A stretch of 6,012 bases of DNA from assembly GCA_029059925.1 (NCBI GenBank), contig JAIDVA010000057.1, positions 1 to 6,012 of the forward strand, in the 5' to 3' direction. The position numbers were made by a program, and so were the translations under genes. The notes beneath the pieces are model-generated. The model had not been told where the DNA came from. It searched no databases and saw only the letters and a program-made list of their open reading frames with translations. Positions 1 through 4,090 of the stretch are shown here, piece by piece; within the stretch, counting starts at the first letter, position 1, and each line of letters opens with the position of its first letter. Source of the DNA: Eubacterium sp. (lineage in GTDB: Bacteria; Bacillota; Clostridia; Oscillospirales; Acutalibacteraceae).

Positions 1-619
1 GCTCTGGAGTTGGGATATAGCTGTCAACAGCATCCATGAGCTCCTGAATGCAAGCGCAAGCAGGATCGTCGTTTGATGGAGCCTCAAGAGCCTTAAGAGC
101 TGAACCCTTAACGATTGGGCACTCATCATCAAACTCATACTCAGCGAGTGTCTCACGGATTTCCATTTCTACGAGCTCAAGAAGCTCTTCGTCGTCTACC
201 TGGTCAGTCTTGTTCATGAATACGATGATTGCTGGAACGCCAACCTGACGAGCAAGGAGAAGGTGCTCCTTAGTCTGAGCCATAGGACCATCTGTTGATG
301 CGATTACAAGGATAGCACCATCCATCTGAGCAGCACCTGTAATCATGTTCTTAATATAGTCAGCGTGGCCTGGGCAGTCAACGTGAGCATAGTGACGAGC
401 TTCTGTCTCGTACTCAACGTGAGCTGTGTTGATTGTGATACCACGTTCTCTCTCTTCAGGAGCCTTATCGATATCTGCATAGTCCTCGAACTTAGCAAAG
501 CCCTTGTTTGCAAGATACTTTGTGATAGCAGCTGTAAGAGTTGTCTTACCATGGTCAACGTGACCGATTGTACCAATGTTTACATGTGGTTTGGTACGGT
601 TAAATTTTTCTTTTGCCAT
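1..619 (-). CDS. tuf: Elongation factor Tu, 5' part (truncated by window edge)
   Basis: EF-Tu is the GTPase that carries aminoacyl-tRNA to the ribosomal A site. The window holds 206 codons of a protein usually near 400 residues, so it covers the G domain and ends at its junction with domain 2 (YIPTPE at 201-206). G motifs are all visible: GHVDHGKT at 19-26, the switch I threonine T62 in RGITI, DCPGH at 81-85 with catalytic H85, NKTD at 136-139 and SAL at 173-175. The start is ATG at 617-619 giving MAKEKFNRTKPHVN, preceded by an AAGGAGG Shine-Dalgarno at 628-634 with 8 nt spacing. It is the last str-operon gene seen, 100 bp after fusA, and has its own promoter-like sequence at 665-693. A mild oddity is threonine in NKTD and PMAQTKEH, where many bacterial EF-Tus have NKCD and PMPQTREH. 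Identity is certain; the C-terminus is simply outside the window. Confidence 0.98.
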   Translation of the reverse strand, partial: MAKEKFNRTKPHVNIGTIGHVDHGKTTLTAAITKYLANKGFAKFEDYADIDKAPEERERGITINTAHVEYETEARHYAHVDCPGHADYIKNMITGAAQMDGAILVIASTDGPMAQTKEHLLLARQVGVPAIIVFMNKTDQVDDEELLELVEMEIRETLAEYEFDDECPIVKGSALKALEAPSNDDPACACIQELMDAVDSYIPTPE

Positions 620-664
620 TGGAATTTCCTCCTTAAAATTTACAATAGATAAATTGTCAAAGAT

Positions 665-693
665 ATTCTAACAAATACATCTAAAAATATCAA
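665..693 (-). promoter_or_regulatory. Predicted sigma-A promoter for tuf (extended -10)
   Basis: On the minus strand TTGATA (688-693, five of six matches to the -35 consensus) is followed by a 17-nt spacer (671-687) and TAGAAT (665-670, five of six to the -10). The spacer ends in TGT, so the -10 has the extended TGn motif. The expected start is near 657-658, which gives an untranslated leader of about 38 nt ending in the tuf Shine-Dalgarno. It lies wholly in the fusA-tuf gap, about 30 bp after the fusA stop, with no terminator before it. Tuf could therefore be made both by read-through and from this site. This is inferred from sequence alone. Confidence 0.7.
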
Positions 694-719
694 GACTTTT
701 TTAATAATTTACAATCCAA

Positions 720-2828
720 TTAGTCTTTCTTAGCTCTTTCGCTGATGATTGACTCACTGATTGATTTTGGAACAGGCTCGTAACCGTCAGGCTCCATTGT
801 ATACTGACCACGACCCTGTGTCTTTGAACGAAGGTCATTTACATAACCAAACATTTCTGAGAGCGGTACTCTTGAGTTAATCTGCTTAGCACCTGCTCTG
901 TCTTCCATACCCTGAATCTGACCACGACGAGAGTTAAGGTCACCGATAACGTCACCCATATACTCTTCAGGTACAATTACTGTAACCTTCATCATAGGCT
1001 CAAGGATGATTGGGTTAGCACCCTTAGCAGCGTCTTTGAATGCCATAGAACCTGCAATCTTGAATGCCATTTCAGATGAGTCAACCTCATGATAAGAACC
1101 ATCATAAAGCTCAACTCTAACGTCAACAACATTATAGCCTGCAAGAATACCGCTCTTCATAGCGCCCTGGATACCATTGTCAACAGCAGGGATATATTCC
1201 TTAGGAATAGCACCGCCGACAATCTGGTTAACGAACTCGTAACCCTTGCCGATACCGTTTTCATCAAGGTTAGGCATAATACGAATCTTAACGTGACCGT
1301 ACTGACCTGAACCACCTGACTGTCTCTTATATTTAAGGTCTGACTGACCGTTGCCCTGAATTGTCTCTTTATAAGCAACCTGAGGAGCACCAACATTAGC
1401 CTCTACCTTATACTCACGAAGAAGACGATCAACAATAATCTCAAGGTGAAGCTCACCCATACCAGCGATAATTGTCTGTCCTGTCTCTTCATCTGTATAT
1501 GCCTTAAAGGTCGGATCCTCTTCAGCAAGCTTTGAAAGGCCGATGCCCATCTTTTCCTGACCTGCTTTTGTCTTAGGCTCAATAGCAACACGGATAACAG
1601 GCTCAGGGAAATTCATTGATTCAAGAATAATTGGGTGAGACTCATCACAAAGAGTATCACCGGTAGTTGTATTCTTAAGACCTACAGCTGCAGCGATATC
1701 ACCTGCATAGCATACAGGAATATCCTCTCTGTGGTTAGCGTGCATCTGAAGAATACGGCCCATTCTTTCCTTATTGTCCTTAACTGAGTTATAGCAAGGA
1801 GTACCTGCTTCAATAGCACCTGAATATACACGGAAGAAACAAATCTTACCTACGAATGGGTCTGTTGCAATTTTAAATGCAAGAGCTGCGAAAGGCTCAT
1901 CATCTGAAGAATGACGAACTTCCTCTTCATCTGTATCAGGGTTTACACCCTTGATTGACTCAACGTCTGTTGGAGCAGGCATAAAGTCAACAATAGCATC
2001 AAGAAGCGGCTGAACACCCATATTACGATAAGATGTACCGCAGCATACAGGAACCATATCATTAGCAAGTGTAGACTTACGGATAACCTTTTTAATCTCA
2101 TCAACAGAGATTGCTTCCTCGCCTTCCTCAAAGTACTTCTCCATAAGCTCCTCGTCCTGTTCTGCAACATGCTCGATAAGCTCTGTTCTGTACTTTGCAG
2201 CTAATTCCTTCATATCGTCAGGAATTTCTCTTATTTCAAACTTCATGCCCTTTTCCTTTGCAGGATCAATATAGATGATAGCATGATTTTCAACAAGGTC
2301 AATAATTCCCTCAAAAGTATCCTCACTTCCGATTGGAAGCTGGATTGGAAGAGCATTACATTTGAAACGGTCTCTGACCATATCAAGTGCTCTGTAGAAA
2401 TCGGCACCCATAATGTCCATCTTATTAACATAGATCATTCTTGGTACCTTATATTCGTCAGCCTGACGCCATACAGTCTCAGACTGTGGCTCAACACCGC
2501 CCTTTGCACAAAGAACAGTAACTGAACCGTCAAGTACACGAAGTGAACGCTGAACCTCTACTGTGAAGTCAACGTGACCAGGTGTATCAATGATATTGAT
2601 TCTATGGTCTTTCCAGAAACAAGTTGTTGCAGCAGATGTGATTGTGATACCACGCTCCTGCTCCTGCTCCATCCAGTCCATTGTTGCAGAACCCTCGTGA
2701 GTCTCACCAATCTTGTGATTGATACCTGTGTAATACAGAATTCTCTCGGTGGTAGTTGTTTTACCTGCATCAATATGAGCCATAATACCAATATTTCTTG
2801 TCATTTCAAGAGATACTTTTCTTGGCAT
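720..2828 (-). CDS. fusA: Elongation factor G (translocase GTPase)
   Basis: EF-G is the cytoplasmic GTPase that drives tRNA-mRNA translocation and, with ribosome recycling factor, splits post-termination ribosomes. At 702 residues it is full length. G-domain motifs: P-loop AHIDAGKTT at 17-25, RGITI at 59-63 (switch I), DTPGH at 81-85, NKMD at 135-138 and CGTS at 263-266 as G5. Approximate domains: II at 310-405, III at 408-485 (with GMGELHLEI), IV at 486-604 and V from 605. Domain IV contains GGSGQYGHV at 505-513 and the tip motif DGSYHEVDSS with H580, the position matching E. coli His583. It starts at ATG 2826-2828, 12 nt after the rpsG stop. Its AGGAGG (2834-2839) sits directly behind that stop with 5 nt spacing, so translational coupling is likely. 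Ordinary canonical EF-G; a tetracycline-protection or fusidate-resistance paralogue is excluded by str-operon context and sequence. Confidence 0.98.
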   Translation of the reverse strand: MPRKVSLEMTRNIGIMAHIDAGKTTTTERILYYTGINHKIGETHEGSATMDWMEQEQERGITITSAATTCFWKDHRINIIDTPGHVDFTVEVQRSLRVLDGSVTVLCAKGGVEPQSETVWRQADEYKVPRMIYVNKMDIMGADFYRALDMVRDRFKCNALPIQLPIGSEDTFEGIIDLVENHAIIYIDPAKEKGMKFEIREIPDDMKELAAKYRTELIEHVAEQDEELMEKYFEEGEEAISVDEIKKVIRKSTLANDMVPVCCGTSYRNMGVQPLLDAIVDFMPAPTDVESIKGVNPDTDEEEVRHSSDDEPFAALAFKIATDPFVGKICFFRVYSGAIEAGTPCYNSVKDNKERMGRILQMHANHREDIPVCYAGDIAAAVGLKNTTTGDTLCDESHPIILESMNFPEPVIRVAIEPKTKAGQEKMGIGLSKLAEEDPTFKAYTDEETGQTIIAGMGELHLEIIVDRLLREYKVEANVGAPQVAYKETIQGNGQSDLKYKRQSGGSGQYGHVKIRIMPNLDENGIGKGYEFVNQIVGGAIPKEYIPAVDNGIQGAMKSGILAGYNVVDVRVELYDGSYHEVDSSEMAFKIAGSMAFKDAAKGANPIILEPMMKVTVIVPEEYMGDVIGDLNSRRGQIQGMEDRAGAKQINSRVPLSEMFGYVNDLRSKTQGRGQYTMEPDGYEPVPKSISESIISERAKKD

Positions 2829-2840
2829 AATATCCTCCTA

Positions 2841-3311
2841 TTAATATCTGAAATGAGCAAATGCTTTGTTTGCTTCTGCCATCTTGTGTGTATCGTCGCA
2901 CTTCTTTACAGCGCCGCCTGTCTTGTTAACTGCGTCCATAATCTCTGCAGCAAGACGTTCCTTCATAGTTCTCTCTGAACGCTGACGAGCGTAAAGAGTA
3001 ATCCAACGAAGACCAAGTGTCTGTCTTCTTTCAGGACGAACCTCAAGAGGAACCTGATAGGTAGCACCACCGATACGGCGAGCCTTTACTTCGAGAACAG
3101 GCATTACATTTTCCATAGCTGACTCAAAAGTCTCAAGCGGATCATTGCCTGTCTTTTCCTTAATGATGTCAAATGCTCCGTAAACGATTTTCTGAGCGAC
3201 ACCCTTTTTTCCATCAAGCATAATGTTGTTGATCAGTCTTGTAACAAGCTTTGAGTTGTACAATGGATCAGGTAATACATCACGCTTAGCGATTTGACCT
3301 CTTCTTGGCAT
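2841..3311 (-). CDS. rpsG: 30S ribosomal protein S7
   Basis: S7 is a primary 16S rRNA-binding protein that nucleates assembly of the 30S head and sits near the mRNA exit and E site. The 156-residue length matches bacterial S7. Visible landmarks are the basic N-terminus MPRRGQIAKRDVLPDPLY, the beta-hairpin around 73-96 with RRIGGATYQVP at 79-89, and the C-terminal THKMAEANKAFAHFRY, where most relatives end in W instead of Y. An in-frame ATG lies 18 nt further up (3327-3329), but the Shine-Dalgarno AAGGAGGG (3319-3326) begins right after it and points to 3311, which also gives the family-standard N-terminus. The gene follows rpsL after 130 bp and precedes fusA by 12 nt. In E. coli S7 represses its own operon by binding the rpsL-rpsG spacer; whether that happens here is unknown. 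Confidence 0.98.
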   Translation of the reverse strand: MPRRGQIAKRDVLPDPLYNSKLVTRLINNIMLDGKKGVAQKIVYGAFDIIKEKTGNDPLETFESAMENVMPVLEVKARRIGGATYQVPLEVRPERRQTLGLRWITLYARQRSERTMKERLAAEIMDAVNKTGGAVKKCDDTHKMAEANKAFAHFRY

Positions 3312-3441
3312 CTCGCTTCCCTCCTTCATAAATTTTCAATGAGTTCATAGGTACTCGGTTTTCCCGTGGAGTCAACAAAAGGTCATATACTTATATATTG
3401 GTATATAAACTATTGTTATTCCATAAGAAACTTTGTAAGGC
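3312..3441 (-). other. rpsL-rpsG spacer with AT hairpin
   Basis: This 130-bp untranslated gap is longer than needed inside a co-transcribed ribosomal operon. It contains a palindromic stem: minus-strand TTATATA (3402-3408) pairs with TATATAA (3391-3397) around the loop CCAA, and two outer G-U wobbles in the sense RNA extend it to 3389-3410. A weaker bulged stem, ACT plus CGG against CCG plus AGT, lies at 3353-3372. There is no T-run after either, so neither looks like a terminator. In E. coli the equivalent spacer is the S7 autorepression site; I cannot show homology to it here, and the gap may simply be a linker. Confidence 0.35.
3319..3326 (-). promoter_or_regulatory. Shine-Dalgarno that fixes the rpsG start
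   Basis: AAGGAGGG on the minus strand lies 7 nt before ATG 3309-3311. The upstream in-frame ATG at 3327-3329 has only AT-rich sequence before it, and its second and third codons are this very ribosome-binding site. The longer reading (MKEGSE added) is therefore unlikely. Confidence 0.9.
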
Positions 3442-3864
3442 TTACTTTTTAGCAGCCTTTGGTCTTTTAGCACCGTACTTAGAACGGCTCTGCATTCTTC
3501 CGTTAACACCCTGAGTATCAAGAGTACCACGAATGATGTGATAACGTACACCAGGAAGGTCCTTAACACGTCCGCCGCGGATCATTACTACTGAGTGCTC
3601 CTGAAGGTTATGACCAACGCCCGGGATGTAAGCAGAAACTTCAATTCCGTTAGTAAGACGAACTCTGGCAATCTTACGAAGAGCTGAGTTAGGCTTCTTA
3701 GGAGTAGCTGTTTTAACTGCTGTACAAACACCACGCTTCTGAGGAGAATTGTTATCATTCATAACATTCTTCTTTGTGTTCAGGCTCTTAAGAAGAGCAG
3801 GAGTCTTTGACTTCTTCTCTATTGACTTACGACCTGTTCTTACAAGTTGGTTAAAGGTAGGCAC
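3442..3864 (-). CDS. rpsL: 30S ribosomal protein S12
   Basis: S12 lies at the decoding centre of the small subunit, contacts 16S rRNA near the A site and influences accuracy and streptomycin response. The 140-residue protein has the expected PQKRGVC (41-47), TPKKPNSALRK (54-64), GHNLQEHSVV (84-93) and GGRVKDLPGVRYH (97-109) blocks. Residues about 26-38 are the N-terminal insertion seen in Gram-positive S12 and absent from the 124-residue E. coli protein. K56 and K101 (E. coli K43 and K88, counting the initiator Met) are unchanged, so the sequence shows no classical streptomycin-resistance substitution. D102 matches the aspartate methylthiolated in E. coli. The start is GTG (3862-3864), not ATG; an in-frame TAA at 3871-3873 rules out any longer frame. 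It is the first gene after the predicted promoter and structured leader downstream of rpoC. Confidence 0.98.
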   Translation of the reverse strand: MPTFNQLVRTGRKSIEKKSKTPALLKSLNTKKNVMNDNNSPQKRGVCTAVKTATPKKPNSALRKIARVRLTNGIEVSAYIPGVGHNLQEHSVVMIRGGRVKDLPGVRYHIIRGTLDTQGVNGRMQSRSKYGAKRPKAAKK

Positions 3865-3874
3865 AATAGTTTAT

Positions 3875-3880
3875 CTCCTT
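3875..3880 (-). promoter_or_regulatory. Shine-Dalgarno for the GTG-initiated rpsL
   Basis: AAGGAG on the minus strand lies 10 nt before GTG 3862-3864, a slightly long spacing. With the TAA at 3871-3873 between it and the start, it supports initiation at GTG rather than at any upstream codon. Together, the GTG start and long spacing suggest initiation is not maximal, or is sensitive to leader folding; that is inference. Confidence 0.85.
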
Positions 3881-3903
3881 TCAAATTATTTTTATACGCA
3901 ATA

Positions 3904-3956
3904 TGCGCATAAATCATACAATAATAATAAAAAATTTATTGTATCATTTAAACGCA
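3904..3956 (-). repeat. Leader hairpin C (long AT-rich inverted repeat)
   Basis: Arms of 21 nt at 3904-3924 and 3936-3956 pair around an 11-nt loop (3925-3935). Eighteen positions are Watson-Crick, one is G-U in the minus-strand RNA (3908 with 3952), and two mismatch (3909 with 3951, 3915 with 3945). The innermost nine pairs, ATACAATAA with TTATTGTAT, are perfect. It ends about 24 nt before the rpsL Shine-Dalgarno. Its outermost two bases overlap the foot of hairpin B, so the two stems abut or compete only at the base. Confidence 0.6.
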
Positions 3957-3995
3957 CACCGTGGGACGAAGCCAAACTTCGCCCCAAACGTTGTG
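3955..3995 (-). repeat. Leader hairpin B (GC-rich inverted repeat)
   Basis: The core is nine continuous pairs in the minus-strand RNA: GGGGCGAAG (3977-3985) with CTTCGTCCC (3963-3971), one being G-U, around the 5-nt loop TTTGG (3972-3976). Beyond a 2-nt TT bulge it extends through CGT with ACG, one A-G mismatch, and CACA with TGTG. It is the most stable element in the leader. The sense strand after it reads CGTTTAAATG, too poor in U for a normal terminator, so it is more likely a structural or regulatory hairpin. Confidence 0.65.
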
Positions 3996-4001
3996 TTTTT
4001 T
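3955..4001 (+). terminator. Possible plus-strand (antisense) intrinsic terminator
   Basis: Read on the plus strand, the hairpin B sequence ends at 3995 and is followed at once by six T residues (3996-4001), the layout of a Rho-independent terminator. On this strand the main stem has one A-C mismatch and the outer part a C-T mismatch and a 2-nt bulge. No plus-strand gene lies upstream, so it would only stop antisense transcription coming from the rpsL side towards rpoC. It may equally be a by-product of the sense-strand structure. Confidence 0.3.
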
Positions 4002-4011
4002 ACTAAATACC

Positions 4012-4052
4012 CACAGGCATATTTGTTAAATATACACAAATTCATACCCATG
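4012..4052 (-). repeat. Leader hairpin A (inverted repeat)
   Basis: In the minus-strand RNA, 4044-4052 (CATGGGTAT) pairs with 4012-4020 (ATGCCTGTG), nine pairs of which three are G-U. After a 2-nt GA bulge at 4042-4043, ATTTGT (4036-4041) pairs with ACAAAT (4021-4026). The loop is 9 nt (4027-4035). It begins about 3 nt after the predicted transcription start. The inner 6-bp stem is perfect; the outer stem depends on wobbles and is less certain. Confidence 0.45.
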
Positions 4053-4061
4053 CAAATTAGC

Positions 4062-4090
4062 ATTATACATTATGACATTGTATTTGTCAA
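4062..4090 (-). promoter_or_regulatory. Perfect consensus sigma-A promoter for rpsL operon
   Basis: On the minus strand TTGACA (4085-4090) and TATAAT (4062-4067) are separated by exactly 17 nt (4068-4084), matching the housekeeping consensus at all twelve positions and in spacing. The -35 hexamer is inside the last codons of rpoC (the Leu-Thr of LTNTMS) and the -10 begins 2 nt after the rpoC TAA at 4070-4072. Transcription should start near 4053-4058, at the foot of leader hairpin A. It would let rpsL-rpsG-fusA be expressed at a higher rate than rpoBC. Confidence 0.85.

Larger units (their letters stand above)
3865..4055 (-). ncRNA. Candidate structured 5' leader of the str operon
   Basis: This roughly 190-nt stretch runs from the expected start of the promoter at 4062-4090 to the rpsL GTG. 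It has no credible ORF. Read as minus-strand RNA it folds by eye into three hairpins laid end to end (4012-4052, 3955-3995 and 3904-3956), leaving a purine-rich linker of about 16 nt (3996-4011) and a single-stranded AT-rich run into the Shine-Dalgarno. The wobble pairs in all three are G-U in this orientation and would be A-C mismatches on the other strand, which suits a sense RNA. Such leaders often bind a product of the operon (here S12 or S7) or act as attenuators. I recognise no known riboswitch or r-protein leader in it, and function is unproven. Confidence 0.5.

Noticed and set aside
365..652. 95-codon plus-strand open frame over the start of tuf
   Set aside because: It is antisense to the EF-Tu G domain and tuf leader and resembles no protein I recognise.
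655..660. Second TTGACA (minus strand) in the tuf leader
   Set aside because: It has no -10 at proper spacing; 17 nt downstream is TTTAAG, which runs into the ribosome-binding site. It coincides with the expected start of the better promoter at 665-693.
637..715. Ten-base direct repeat AATTTACAAT at 637-646 and 706-715 flanking the tuf promoter
   Set aside because: The gap is very AT-rich and the repeat is short, so chance is a sufficient explanation. No operator symmetry goes with it.
2574..2978. 134-codon plus-strand open frame across the fusA start and rpsG end
   Set aside because: It runs antisense through two conserved genes and has a cysteine-rich, low-sense composition typical of reverse-complement reading. 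No independent evidence supports it.
3312..3329. Upstream ATG extending rpsG by six residues
   Set aside because: The Shine-Dalgarno for the real start overlaps its second and third codons, and S7 proteins begin at MPRRG.
3347..3375. TTGACT (3370-3375, minus strand) as a -35 for an rpsG promoter
   Set aside because: At 16-18 nt spacing the -10 candidates (TACCTA, ACCTAT, CCTATG) match TATAAT poorly.
3885..3944. TATAAA just before rpsL as a -10
   Set aside because: The nearest -35-like hexamer (TTGTAT) is 19 nt away and weak, and it falls inside the hairpin C arm. The perfect promoter at 4062-4090 explains transcription better.
4007..4050. Direct repeat ATACCCA at 4007-4013 and 4044-4050
   Set aside because: It is only seven bases, and most of it is accounted for by the outer stem of leader hairpin A and its flank.
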